This document shows, in pieces, positions 11,073 to 21,704 of a stretch of DNA of 64,000 bases (position 1 is the first letter of the stretch; each line of letters opens with the position of its first letter). Source of the stretch: Isochrysis galbana (Eukaryota > Haptophyta > Isochrysidales > Isochrysidaceae); contig CM030941.1 of NCBI GenBank assembly GCA_018136815.1, positions 2,478,993 through 2,542,992 of the forward strand, given 5' to 3'. Below the pieces are notes generated by a model, which searched no databases, was not told the DNA's origin, and was given only the letters and a program-made list of their open reading frames with translations. Made by a program: the position numbers and the translations under genes.

Positions 11073-11644
11073 ATTGAGGCGGACCGACCTACGTCGGGCG
11101 ACTCTCCGGGAAAAAGCACCGGGGGGGGGGGAGGAACTCTCTAATCCAAGAAGAACGGCCCTTACCAGCTCGCGCCATGAGCCGTGAGCGGTCCTCGAGA
11201 AATAAATGACTGCGACTCGAGTAGCCTGCGCCACCTGCTGGGATACTGTCCTCGCCGTTCAGCCACTCCCTTCTCGTCTCCCTCCTGTCGCCAGCCGCCC
11301 CTCACCCGTTTGCTAACGCAAACGGGGCCCATTTCTCACTGCATTCCATCGGAGGGGGGGGCGGGTGCAAAACCCCCCCTCTCCCTCTCTCCACTCTCTC
11401 CCTTCGTCGTCCCTGCGGCGCGTCGCCATGCGGCGCGCCCTGGCCTGCTCTCAGGGGTCCTTTGGAGGCTCCCAGGGGGCCAACAAGCCAACAAGGGCAG
11501 CTCAGGGGGCAGTGGAGTGGGGCTCAGTCCCTGGCCCCCCCTGCCTCTCCCACGCTCGCCTCGCTGGCCATAGGAGCCGCCCGGAGTCTCCTATATGCCT
11601 GGCGACCAGGGACCAGGGACAGAGGGGGAGTCAACTCGAAAAAA
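11073..11644. other. Low-complexity intergenic stretch
   Basis: Contains G- and C-runs (11120, 11350) and a CT-rich segment. Frames in this stretch are Pro/Arg/Ser rich without domains. No gene is supported. Confidence 0.4.
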
Positions 11645-11850
11645 AAAGCTTCTTAAAATTCCCCGCTACGTGTGCGGCGTGAGGCAGTGTGCTGGTGTAC
11701 CTCCCTACTGCCCGTCCTTAACCCCTGCAACAACCCCCTCCCCCATTCCCAGTTCCCTCATTTTCGGAGAAGCTGGTTCCGGGGAGGCCGCGCGCGCTGC
11801 TTCGGCCAGGAGTTGGAGAGAAGGGGGCGGGAGACTGTGGTTCGTTCTTT
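11645..11850 (+). repeat. Dispersed repeat family A, long copy
   Basis: Begins AGCTTCTTAAAATTCCCCGC and continues through a GAGGCAGTGTGCTGGTGTAC segment to GGCCAGGAGTTGGAGAGAAG. Minus-strand copies of similar length lie at 18655-18850 and 22650-22860. Shorter copies occur at 5752-5870, 42520-42615 and 48530-48655. I see no coding capacity, so the family may be non-autonomous. Confidence 0.7.
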
Positions 11851-12112
11851 GTTCCGGTGTTGGCTCGGGTCACCCTCACTTAAATATCTTAGGCTCCTCT
11901 TTAGTAACCGCTGTGATTCCGACTAACGACTAAGAGGTTTAGCTACTTTAGGCTTTAGGTGATGTGTCGTAGGTCCAGACCTCTTGCCGCTTGCAAGAGG
12001 TCCTCCGACGTTCCTATGTTGAAATACTTGTCCACCGTGTACAGCGGGCTTATCATTTTCTTAATATGTTTGTTGCTCGGGGCGTGTAACCCCATATTCT
12101 CTCGTTGTTTTT

Positions 12113-12619
12113 TTAGCCTCTGAAAGAAACCGACTTTCGCACTTTCGCCGTTACTAGCAGGTGATATCTCGTAAGGATCGCTCTTAAGATCGACCTAACG
12201 GACCTGCCGTCCGCGTTGCCATACTGGATGTTATAGAAGTCGGTTAGGATATACCTCCACGTCAGGATACCTAAGTATCCCGAGGAGGGGTGCGGTCTAT
12301 CAACCTGATAGCAGAAAAGACGTTGGGCTATTTCGGATCCCGACCTAAGGCTAATCCCTAGAAGTCCTTCTATGAATTCAAAGACGGGCTCCGTCGCGAT
12401 ACATGAGGCCAGGTGAGTGGAACTCTCGGGGGCTATGCCGCAAAAGCGGCATGTTGGATCGTCAGCAAAACGGTTCGCAGTAGCTATCCTCCTATGTAGG
12501 ACATGTTTGAAATGCAGATAAGAGTCTCTAGGTGTTAAAAAGTTATATTTGTACAATTGCGATACTTGTTTCCACTTTCCCGAGAGGACCGGTAACCTTT
12601 TTTCCCGCCTGTCGATCAA
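12113..12619 (-). pseudogene. LINE reverse transcriptase C-terminus with zinc-finger region
   Basis: An open frame of 168 residues resembling the C-terminal (zf-RVT-like) region of non-LTR reverse transcriptases. It has 'TPRDSYLHFKHVLHRRI', then a Cys-x2-Cys-x8-His-x3-Cys finger ('CRFCGIAPESSTHLASC') and a conserved 'WRYILTDFYNIQY' segment. A homologous region with the same finger spacing lies at 62741-63905. The RT core of the same element type lies at 13290-14222 on the same strand, separated by about 0.7 kb of unrelated sequence, so both pieces may once have been one insertion. Confidence 0.7.
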
Positions 12620-12778
12620 TGCCTACGCATTGCGGGTTGCGGGTTGCGGAGCCAGATATACTAAACTGCGCAATGATCGAGCGGCTCGAGGTCAATCGTA
12701 TGCGCGCACGACAATAGCCTATATATAGAATATACTAGCACAATGGTATTGGATGCATCGTCCGAGACAATGCTACCA

Positions 12779-13108
12779 TCAGTCACTCTCGCTCTCCACA
12801 CCCACACCGCTCAGGCACCCAACAGTCCCATCCCCATCGACATCATCTTCAAACATCTCAGACACACCTTCTTGCTGCCCATCAATAAGGGCATCCTCTT
12901 GAACAGTGGCTAGCCCCAGAGTGCTCTCCTCCCACGCCCCAAGACCAAGACGCCCTCCCACGCCATACTTGCTCACATACAAGTGGGGCGTAGGTACGTA
13001 GGTAGGGGGGGGGCGGGCGGGGGCGTTTCGGGGTTTCGGCTTTCCCCCCCCTCCAAATAAACAAAAAACGGCGAAAAGAACTAAAATTAGATTAACATCA
13101 AGACACAA
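12779..13108 (-). pseudogene. Possible terminal exon or gene scrap, acidic C-terminus
   Basis: The last 65 or so codons ('YGVGGRLGLGAWEESTLGLA', then an acidic Asp/Glu-rich tail ending ESESD) look like real coding sequence. The upstream half of the frame is low complexity (G-run, Pro-rich). It lies between two LINE fragments and has no recognised family. It could be the transduced last exon of a gene. Confidence 0.25.
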
Positions 13109-13127
13109 TATCTATACACCCATATGA

Positions 13128-13275
13128 CTATAGTCTGATCATAGTCAGTGATTCAAGCTCCCATGCTATGACTAGTAGTCAATAGTCAGAGGGTTATGCA
13201 TGACTAGTAGTCTATAGTCAGAGGCTATGGTGTGACTATGACTGCATAGTCAAGGCCCATAGAATGACTAAGATT
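13128..13275. repeat. Imperfect tandem repeat of GACTATAGTC-type units
   Basis: Several copies of TGACTAGTAGTC(A/T)ATAGTCAGAGG-like units and their partial inverted forms (ACTATAGTC / GACTATGACT). This is a short AT-rich palindromic satellite between the LINE fragments. Confidence 0.6.
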
Positions 13276-13289
13276 GAATCACTTGAATC

Positions 13290-14222
13290 ATGTACAGCCC
13301 TGGGTGCGGCTGAACCATTGATCTAAGACTGTTTTCCATTCCGCCATTGACGGGTTGAGGTACCGGACTATCCATATCGCTTGAAGCGCTCGCGTGAGTT
13401 CGGCCATGGGGAGTAGTCCGACCCCCAATAGGGGCCCGTCTTCGCTCGTCCCTACTCTCGGGTACGCCGGAAAGGTTATCCATTTTCTGCCCTCTTGCGA
13501 GCGGAGCCTAACTCGTCCACCTGTAGTCGGGGAGACCTATCCCATAGTATGGTTTGAACGTCCGAGTCTATGGCCTCCATGAACCACGCCGGAGGGGTGG
13601 ACGTGGACAGCCAATATCTCGGCGTCCCGTATATTATTATGAAGTTCACTAGTAGCGTCCTTCCATGAATGGAGAGACTCGTCATTCCCTTCCAGGTTGC
13701 GACCTTCTTCTTAAGCTTAGCGTAAAGCGTAAAGCTTCTCCCAAAAGGAGTCATTGTCTAGTCCTTCCCAGAATGGCACTCCTAGTATGTCGCATATTCG
13801 CCCTCGCCGAGTGTTTTAAGATACGCTAGCGTCTCGGGGGCCTGCGCTCCCGTAAGTGATCCCATTCGTATTAGTAAACTCTTGCTTTTGTTCACCCTAG
13901 CCCCGGTGGCGGTTCCATAGCTTTCTAAGATGTGCATCGCCCTCTCCAATGACTCGAAAGAGTTCGCTAAAATTTGCGTGTCGTCCGCAAACTGCGAAAG
14001 CCTTAACTCTCTAGGTCCTATCGTGATTCCCTTCATCTCTGGGTCGGCGTTGACTAAGCGTGTTAGGCCTTCGGCCACAAATGAGAAATGAGAGAGGGAA
14101 GTCCGGCAAGGAGAGAACTCTCGGCTTACTGGCTGGACCGCCCGCAGCTCTCGGTGCCCCCCCCCTCCCCCCCTTTTCATGTTTATGTGAAGGTTTTGGT
14201 GTTCCATCCACACTAATGTCAA
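13290..14222 (-). pseudogene. LINE reverse transcriptase core, frameshifted
   Basis: Three consecutive minus-strand frames give one RT segment. The first carries 'LSQFADDTQILANSFESL', which contains the F-A-D-D catalytic motif of non-LTR RT, then 'MHILESYGTATGARVNKSKS' (the N-K-S-K motif). The second carries 'LSIHGRTLLVNFIIIYGTPR' and the third only degraded sequence. A copy of the same region without the first break is at 19025-19606 (plus strand). Frameshifts near 13780 and 13480 and a poly-C/G tract at 14155-14170 show it is dead. Confidence 0.8.
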
Positions 14223-14940
14223 ATGTATCCAACTCCAACAACTACTACTACCGACATCCGCAGAAATAGAAAACCTGAGCGGTCCCCCCCCCCCCTTTAA
14301 AGAGAATCATGGGTGTGTCTACGAACAGTGTTCTTGCAGAGCCGGAACTCTTTGACAATAGAGATGGGCGATCGGCTCCGCAGGAGAGCGGCGCGATCAG
14401 AGATCGATTCAGCCCTGGCGGGCACCGACGAGGGCAGGTGGCTAGCGGACCCTACCTTTTTTGCCACTGTGAGCGGTGGACGAGATTGGGTTGAAAAGAA
14501 AACTCTGGTTGATCGGGAGGCCCAACTTATTTCATCGTAGTACCGGGCGCAAATTTCCCCTCGTCTCTCTTCCCGCACGAATCCGAAGCAGAGCGATGGC
14601 GGTCGACCAGCCTGCTAGGCCGACCTTCGCCGCGCTCCCGCGAGAGCGCGCGGCGGCGATCGGCCGGACCCGTTTCCGGAGAGTTTGAGCCGATCAAACC
14701 TCCCAAATGAGATGCGTACTCTATGAGAGCCTGGCTTAAAGTTGGTTGTGAGGGAAATCTGAGCCGGATGCCCGTGATACAGGTGCATCAGGTGCATAGG
14801 CGCTCTCCGAATCCGGGGCAACGACAGGATGCCCGTGATATTCCCAAGCCCTCCATACAAATTCTTCTCGCATACTACGGGTCGCATGCTGCCTTCTATG
14901 TCTATATGCCATGCGTACCAATGTCTCCTCCACTGCACCA

Positions 14941-17100
14941 CTAGGCGCGTAGTTGATTTTCCAGCTCGATGACCCTCTCTTCCTTCTCTCCCAACATCTC
15001 AAGCGCCATTGCGTGCTCGTCACGTAGTCGGTGCATCTCATGTAAGGCCTGCCGACCAGACAAAGTGGAGAGTCGCATTTTTTTGGCTAAATGGCTACAC
15101 CCAGTGGGAAGGGCTTACAGTGTTCATTCAAAGGCAGTATTGCCTGTGGCCAACATACACGAGCGGTGTAACACACCTCCTTCATCCCCGCCATTTCTAC
15201 TTGGACGTCCTCGTGACGAAGGTTGAGCTCGACCAAAGATTCAATGAGAGTCTATGACAGGTCAGTCGTGAATAGTCTTATGAAGTTGCCGGTGCATGCA
15301 GGCCTGGCAAGGGACGCACGGCTCGCTAACGCGTAATCGGGGTGGATGATGAGTTATTATGTTCACTATGAAAGGGTCGCATCGCACACCTGCTCTTTGG
15401 CCTCCATAGCAGCGATCAAAGCCCTCAAGCCTACTGAGTCGCCCTCGTTTGACGTGTTGCCCCCCGAACCGTCTGCGTGCAATGATTGGACACCCGCGAC
15501 ACGCGTCGGCTTCAGCAGTGATGATGACCTCCAGTCGGCTATATCGATCGCACCGTTCAGCCTGCCCGCCTGCACCCTGGCTTGCACCTGCTGGGCGCGC
15601 GAGTCGTGCATCTCTTGCGCCCGCGCCCGCCTCTCCTCGTTGGACACTTCCCTCTCATGCCGCAATTCGGCCGCCAAATCGGTCGCGCGTTCGCGTGTCT
15701 CCGCGAGTGCGTGGTCTGACTGGGCGAGCGCCGCCTCCGCCCGCTCGAGTGAGTGCCGCACGCGCGCCACTTCGGCTTCGGCGAGCGAGGCGCGTTTGCC
15801 CTCGCCCAAGGCGCGCGCATCAGCAGCGTCCCGTGCTTCCATCAGACTCTTGCGCTCAGCAACCGCATGCTCGCGTACCCTCGCAAGCTCAGCTTCACCA
15901 GCTGCAAGAGCAGAGAGATGGCGTGCCGCCTCATCACCTGATGTGGCAGCAGACGCCTCGGCCTGTGCAAGCCTTCGCTTTAGATCAGCCTCACTGGCCT
16001 TCCACGCCGCATGCACCTTGCTGAGCTGCGACTGTAGCGAGGCGACCTGCTTGAGCAGGGGCTGCGTTTCGCGCGCGACCGCCGCAGCAAGCTCGCTCGC
16101 GTGGGCCTCAGCATTTCCGGAGCGCGTCTCCAGCTCGCCCAAGCGCACAGTTAGCCCCTCGTCGCGCCACCGCGCCGCCTGCGCAAGCCGTGCGTTTTCG
16201 AGGTGCAGTTCGGCAATGCTCGCTGAAAGCGAGGACTCCTTCGCCTCCGCTGTCTCAGCTCTCCTCAAGGCCTGCTGCAACGCCAGAGCGTGCTCCGCCG
16301 GAGTGCTGTGGACGCTACCATCGCCACCGCCGCGGTCCGCACTTCCCAGGCCCGCGGAGGATGGGCCGCACACTGCTCTAACCCGCCTTGCCTCTGCGAT
16401 CTCAGCTTGCGCGTGCTCGAGCTTAGTCTTGGTCTCTGCGAGTTCTGCACGCAAAGCCTTCTCCACGTCCGCCTGCTTATCCGCAGCAGTCTGAGCATCG
16501 CGAATGTTGGCACGCAGCTTCCGGATCGTCTGCTCCTGCTCCGCCTGACGTTTGCTCAGCGTCTCACCCTCAGCGAGCACAGCCGCAATCTGCGCGTCCT
16601 TATCGTTGCACAACTCCACCTGCAGGGCCGCATGCCCGTCCGCTGAGTCGCGACCGAGACCACAATCCAAGTGCGACACACAGTGGGCTGCATATGAGGC
16701 TGTGCGGCACGAGGAATGGAGGGGGGCCTGGCTCCGCTTCCCCCTACGTCCCCCCCCCCCTCCCCCACGCCTCCGCGAGGCGCGCACCTTCTCGCTCAGC
16801 CTCGCCTACAGCTTCTTCCTTCCCACCCTTCGCCCCGCCCCCCTCCCCCGTCCGCCCGCGCCTCCTGCAATCCCTCCTCGAGGCGCGCACCTTCTCGCTC
16901 AGCCTTGCCTCCAGCTTCTTGATCTGCTGGCGCAGCCGGGCGCTCTCGTCCACACCTCTGTCAGATGGAGGCGGAGGCGAGGCAGCTCGCGCCGGCCGGG
17001 GCGGGGGAGACGCATCGGACGACGACTCGCCCACCTCGTCCTTCAGACCCGCCGTGATCTCCGCCTCGATCTTGTTCATCTGCTGGAAGAGCTTGTTCAT
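14941..17100 (-). CDS. TMF/golgin-like coiled-coil protein (three exons)
   Basis: Model: exon 1 17100-16891, exon 2 16619-15390, exon 3 15048-14941, all phase 0, 515 residues. The introns are GT-AG: 16890-16620 (271 bp) and 15389-15049 (341 bp). Exon 2 opens with 'AQIAAVLAEGETLSKRQAEQ' followed by a T-I-R-K-L-R-A segment. This matches the TMF family motif (E-G-E-x-L-S-K, then K-K-L-R-A-K) of TMF1 and plant golgin candidate 5, which tether vesicles at the Golgi. Most of exon 2 is heptad-type coiled coil, rich in Ala, Glu and Arg. Exon 3 ends 'MALEMLGEKEERVIELENQL', matching the conserved C-terminal TMF segment (L-E-L-x-G-E-K-x-E-x-V-E-E-L), although the protein stops sooner than usual. It is shorter than animal TMF1, mainly in its N-terminal half. 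The start is less certain, because an in-frame upstream stretch reaches 17202. Confidence 0.75.
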
Positions 17101-17202
17101 CCCGCCGGACGAGCGAGAAAACGCCAGGCTCGTCACCCGAGAGCTTCGCCCCCGGACCCCCCCTCTCGAGAGCGCCGTATGGAGAGCAAGCAAGCACAAC
17201 AT

Positions 17203-17581
17203 GCTCTACATAAATGAAGATAGGCTGGAATTTTATAATATTATCATCCTATCACCGGCGGTCCATCGAGTGGTATGTATCTGACTGAGTAGGACTATGG
17301 GCCCCACCGGTGAATATTTTTTCAGTTTTAGACCCTACGACCCTACGCATATGACCCCCGACCCCCGAGAGAAGCTTGGGGTCCGAAAATAGGACCCTGT
17401 AAAAGAGAGAAAATGCTACCAAGAACCGAGAACCCGCGCCCAGGCCCAGGTCGCGTTCCGTCGAATATGGGACAGGACTCAAATTGAGCCATCAAAAGTC
17501 GCGTTCCGTCAAAAGAGAAAAGAGGGCCAGGTGATAGTTTTGTAGTTGGTCTTTGTCAAAACTATTGTTATAGTTTTAGCG
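17203..17581. other. Intergenic with ACGGAACGCGAC motif pair
   Basis: Around 17446-17515, reading the minus strand, two GACGGAACGCGAC motifs flank a GATGGCTCAATTTGAG palindrome-like core and a TGTCCCATATTC segment. Closely related blocks occur at 29215-29280, 35970-36030, 36397-36420, 36613-36672 and 36745-36765. I infer the end of a dispersed, probably non-autonomous, element. Confidence 0.5.
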
Positions 17582-18577
17582 ATGGAGCGCGCGCCGACCG
17601 CTCCCACCTCCCAGCCCCCCGCCGTCACGACGCCCCAACGGGGCCGCCCCAAACCGCCGGAGCCCAAGCGCCCACAGGCCGCCGCGCCGCCTGACAACGA
17701 CGTCGACATGACGGCACCACCCTCGCCTCCCAAGCAGCCACAGAACCCAGGAACAGGCAGAGTCCTGTTCCCTGGTGACAACCAGACCCAGGGCAATGCC
17801 CTGCCGCCCAACTCCTCCGCTCCTCCACCAACTCAAGGACTCCCCATGGGAGGTGGCAGCTCTGCTGCCACCCCCATGGCGGCCACTCCTACCATCAGTG
17901 CACCCCTCGGGGGCGGGCACTTAACACAACAATCCATTCTGGGGGCCTTTGCGCCCTCAAACCAACAACCAACACAAACAGCCCGGACATACGCGCAAGC
18001 TGCGCATGGACACAAAGGGAAGGATCCAGCCCAGCAAGCCCAGCAGCCACAAGCCCAACAACCACAGCAGCCGTCTCGCAAGCGGGCGGATCCACAATCG
18101 GATCCAAAGCCGACTCTCCACAACACCACCCCCTTTGCTTCCCCTCCACCTGATGAGGAAGAGGAACCCGAAGACACGCCCTTTTTCATTCAGCTAGCTC
18201 AGCTAGCTGAAGACAAAAAGGACATCAAGAGCGAGGATGTCGCTACCTTTATGAAATTTCTCCTCTCTAGGCTGGAGGGCCTGGATGCAACACCCGACGG
18301 GATGGACAAGGGCCGTAAAGGCCCATGGATTTTCTATGTCGACGACGACGCACATGACCAATTTAAGGCCGCTTACGGCGACAAACTCCAAACGGTGCTA
18401 TCGGGAGTCCCGCACGAATTTGGAGTCACATACGGCGCGCTAGCGGACTCGGCCCCACGAAAATCTAGCGCGATCAGGTCCTCCCTTAAGGAGGTCGCCA
18501 CATACATTGTTTTTCGCATCTTTGACCCCGTCAAAGCCAAAGCGTTCAAAACCAAAACACGTCATTTGGCTCTTTAA
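17582..18577 (+). CDS. LINE ORF1-like protein (Pro/Gln-rich)
   Basis: An open frame of 331 residues from the ATG at 17582. The N-terminus is Pro/Thr/Arg-rich. The middle is Gln/Pro-rich ('AQQAQQPQAQQPQQPSRKRA') and the C-terminal part is globular ('FMKFLLSRLEGLDATPDGM'). The first 45 codons and the leader (ACTATTGTTATAGTTTTAGC) recur at 18853-19010, where they are fused to LINE RT, and in degraded form near 47700-47800. This association identifies it as the first ORF of the LINE family whose RT pieces lie nearby. There is no CCHC knuckle, so the C-terminus is probably truncated at 18577. Confidence 0.6.
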   Translation: MERAPTAPTSQPPAVTTPQRGRPKPPEPKRPQAAAPPDNDVDMTAPPSPPKQPQNPGTGRVLFPGDNQTQGNALPPNSSAPPPTQGLPMGGGSSAATPMAATPTISAPLGGGHLTQQSILGAFAPSNQQPTQTARTYAQAAHGHKGKDPAQQAQQPQAQQPQQPSRKRADPQSDPKPTLHNTTPFASPPPDEEEEPEDTPFFIQLAQLAEDKKDIKSEDVATFMKFLLSRLEGLDATPDGMDKGRKGPWIFYVDDDAHDQFKAAYGDKLQTVLSGVPHEFGVTYGALADSAPRKSSAIRSSLKEVATYIVFRIFDPVKAKAFKTKTRHLAL

Positions 18578-18654
18578 TAGAAACTCCAAGGGATACCATG
18601 GAAAGTTCGTACGAGACATAAGACCTAAGGAAATGAAATGCGAGCCGACGTTAT

Positions 18655-18850
18655 AGCGAAGGAGGAGCCACAATCTCCCACCCCCTTCTCTCCAACTCCT
18701 GGCCGAAGCAGCGCGCGCGGCCTCCCCGGAACCAGCTTCTCCGCCAAAGAGGGAACTGGGGAAGTGGGAGGGGGTTGATAGGGGTAAAGGCGGGTAGTAG
18801 GGAAGTACACGAGCACACTGCCACATGCCGCGTATGTAGCGGGGAATTTT
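18655..18850 (-). repeat. Dispersed repeat family A, minus-strand copy
   Basis: On the minus strand it runs from AAAATTCCCCGCTACATACG through the GCAGTGTGCTCGTGTAC segment to GGCCAGGAGTTGGAGAGAAG, matching 11645-11850. It ends a few bases from the second copy of the LINE ORF1 leader. Confidence 0.7.
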
Positions 18851-18852
18851 AT

Positions 18853-19606
18853 AAACTATTGTTATAGTTTTAGCGATGGAGCGCGCGCCGACCGCTCCCA
18901 CCTCCCAACCCCCCGCAGCCACGACGCCCCACCGGGGTCGCCCCAAGCCGCCGGAGCCGAAGCGCTCGCAGGCTGCCCCCCTCACTGACAGCGACGTCGA
19001 CATGATCCTCCCGCCATCCCCTCGATGCATATACTAGAAACCTATGGTAACGCCACCGGAGCTAGAGTAAATAAGAGAAAGAGTGTACTAATACGTTTGG
19101 GATCACTGGTGGGAGCGCGAGTCCCCGACGCACTAGCTTACCTTAAAACATTGGGCGAAGGAGAGTTCGCCACCATTCTAGGAGTGCCCTTTTGGGAAGG
19201 ACCCGAAGACGATACCTTCTGGGAGAAGCTTTACGCTAAGCTCAAGAAGAAAGTCGCAGCGTGGAAAGGAGTTCAAAACCTCTCGATCCACGGGAGAATT
19301 CTACTAGTGAACTTTATTATTTACGGGACTCCGAGATACTGGTTATCCACTTCCACCCCCCCGTCGTGGTTCATGGAGGCTATTGACTCCGACGTCCACA
19401 CGATACTCTGGGATAGGTCTCCGAGGCTACAAGCGGAGGAGTTAGGCTCATCGCAAGTGGGTAGAAGATGGATAACCTACCCGGCATACCCGAGGGTGGG
19501 AACGAGTGAAGACCAGCCCCTTCTGGGGATTGGGCTGCTCCCTATGGCCGAGCATACGCGTGCACTTCAAGCGATATGGATAGTTCGATACTTGAATCCG
19601 TCCTCG
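18853..19606 (+). pseudogene. Internally deleted LINE: ORF1 start fused to RT
   Basis: The ORF1 leader and ATG (18876) run for about 48 codons, then at roughly 19021 join RT sequence in a different frame. The RT frame (19025-19606) starts at 'MHILETYGNATGARVNKRKS' and continues through 'LSIHGRILLVNFIIYGTPR' and 'GSSQVGRRWITYPAYP', a longer copy of the region seen at 13290-14000. Everything between the ORF1 N-terminus and RT motif V is missing. The 3' side is cut at 19607, where a 500-bp duplicated block begins. Confidence 0.7.
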
Positions 19607-20106
19607 TGTGGAGATGGACTGTTCCCAGGATCCGGGTAAGGCTCCTGAGACTCCATCCTTGGCAACCCACGCGTCCGTAGGCGGCCTATCAACTTGGGTA
19701 GCGGGTGAAGATACTTGGGAAGGCTTGGGCACGGGTGCAGTGGTGACGGGGTCCGCGCGCGGCGGCGAGGGCGGATTTGGCGGTGCAGAGGGCGGTGGTG
19801 GGTCCATAGGAACAGATTGAATCAATCTCTAGTGGGTGATTTCTAGCGAGAGACCACACACAAGGCAGTAGGGGCTCAAGGGTACGAGGGGTCACGGCAT
19901 GGCTTCGATCGCAGAGCGCTGCGACGGTTCCTGGGTGCGTACGAAGACACGCCACACCACTTTCTAACATAAACAAGGGCAACACGTAATAAACACGGGA
20001 GCGAAAGCCACGGTGGGTGAACAGAGAGAGCAAAGAAGGAACCAATTGGCCAGAAGAGAACTCGTCGTCTCGTCGTCCTAGAGAAGGATTGCACACAGAA
20101 AAGGCG
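19607..20106 (-). repeat. 500-bp direct duplication, copy 1 (gag start plus leader)
   Basis: Matches 21504-22003 over exactly 500 bp with only a few substitutions (for example near 19898 and 19927). On the minus strand it holds an LTR/leader-like region followed by the first 65 or so codons of a gag-like ORF (ATG at 19807). The block is fused on its left to LINE RT and on its right to unrelated sequence. Confidence 0.85.
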
Positions 20107-20429
20107 ACGAAAAACCGCTCCCACGCGGTGACCATGAGCGCATGGCCAAACAAGTGATGGCTCCCCCTCAGAGAGCACATCATATCATATTAAAGGACTC
20201 GAACTCGAAACTCGAAATCGAAATGGAGCAACGGAAACGAAAGAAAGGGATGGGAGCGCGCAAATCGAGAGAAAGAATGAATGAAGACCGACGAACGACG
20301 AACGAAGAATGAGGGCTGCCTCGACACGCGCGCGGCGATCAAGACAAAGATCAAGGGGCAGATCAAGAGCGGGCCACATACCCAAGTCAACTCCCTAGGC
20401 AAGGCTTACTTCAAGCGATCAACAGACGC
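20107..20429. other. Spacer in retroelement mosaic
   Basis: Unrelated to the flank of the other 500-bp copy. Contains GAACGAAA-type purine-rich stretches. No gene is supported. Confidence 0.4.
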
Positions 20430-21704
20430 TCAAGTGCAAGGGGCACACAAAATGGCAGAATGGAGAGGTGTCGCATTCGAATCCACTTGGTCCTGGACTA
20501 TGGACTGGATTAACTCGAAGTCGTCGGATCCTTTGTAGAGCGCAGCTAACTCCTTTGGCGGTAGAGAGAGTAGGCCCTGCCACTCCCTTAAGGTATCTTC
20601 TTTCTCTTTAGGAGTGGTTGCTAGACTCGGGTCCGGAGGGTGCTCGAGGTTACTACCTGGCATTAATACGCTAGCCCGACCACCTGGCGAAGGCTGCGGC
20701 TTAGGGGTGGCGGTTGGTATCGGATTTGGCGTAGGGATCGGCTCGTTGGGGTTTTGGTAGGTTGAAGGCGGGTAAACTTGGCTCGAAACCTGCGGCTGAG
20801 GGCTTGAGACGGTTCTGCCCCCCTCCTTCGTAACTCGCTTGGATAACAGGTCGAGCATATCGCCTCGCAGACCCTAAAAAGCTTGGGAGAGCTCGTCCCG
20901 GAGGGCTAGCTCACGCTCCTGGGCCTTGAGAAGAGATGAATGGAGTTCATGCACCATTTCATGGAGCTCCTTGACCTCCGCCCTAGTAGCTCCAGCCTCG
21001 CCTCGACCGATCTTGATGGTGTTCTCGGACCATGACGTGACGGGTGCCTGGAGTGGAACAGGGGCTATAGCGTAGTCTCTGTAGGCGGGGCTCCGGAGAG
21101 CGAAAAACGCGGCCTCAGCCGGCAATTTTGGCTCGCTTGCGGCACTTGGGGTTGGGCTGGACCGGATGCTAGGCAGAGGGTCTTCCTCCCACAGCTCAGC
21201 TTGCCCCAACATAGCTGTGGTCAATTCGGGGTCCTCGGGCACTTGAAGGCTAGCGTCCACAGGAGTGGCCTCGACGTTTGAATCAACGACGGCCGAGCGG
21301 TCGAGAGTCTCAGGACGCTCCTGGGAAGCATTTTGTAGAGCACTTTGAGGCGGTTCTGATGGTGCAAGTCTCGTCTCGCCAGCCCCAAGGGTTCGCGAGT
21401 CGTGGTTCGGAGAAGACAGAAAGCATTCAAGGTCATCCCCGGCAGAATTTTTGCAGACTTTTTCCTTGATTCCGGCCGAAGGCGCGGGTTTGAAGTTTGT
21501 ACTTGTGGAGATGGACTGTTCCCAGGATCCGGGTAAGGCTCCTGAGACTCCATCCTTGGCAACCCACGCGTCCGTAGGCGGCCTATCAACTTGGGTAGCG
21601 GGTGAAGATACTTGGGAAGGCTTGGGCACGGGTGCAGTGGTGACGGGGTCCGCGCGCGGCGGCGAGGGCGGATTTGGCGGTGCAGAGGGCGGTGGTGGGT
21701 CCAT
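20430..21704 (-). pseudogene. Gag-like polyprotein interrupted by one in-frame TAG
   Basis: From the ATG at 21704 a frame runs 276 codons to a TAG at 20876-20874, then stays open in the same frame to 20430, about 425 codons in all. The N-terminus is Pro-rich ('MDPPPPSAPPNPPSPP'). The part before the stop is a charged heptad-like helix ('HEMVHELHSSLLKAQERELA'), and after the stop it is Pro/Gln-rich with 'LREWQGLLSLPPKELAALYK'. I see no CCHC finger or protease. The leader and first codons are duplicated at 19607-20106. It is most likely the gag of an LTR element; the TAG is either a mutation or a readthrough site. Confidence 0.5.

Noticed and set aside
13900..14010. F-A-D-D reverse transcriptase as a telomerase or group II intron
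   Set aside because: The following N-K-S-K motif, nearby Cys/His finger region and multiple copies fit a non-LTR retrotransposon.
15346..16494. 382-codon plus-strand frame, Ala/Ser/Cys rich
   Set aside because: It is the antisense shadow of golgin exon 2, whose minus frame has clear family motifs and good splice sites.
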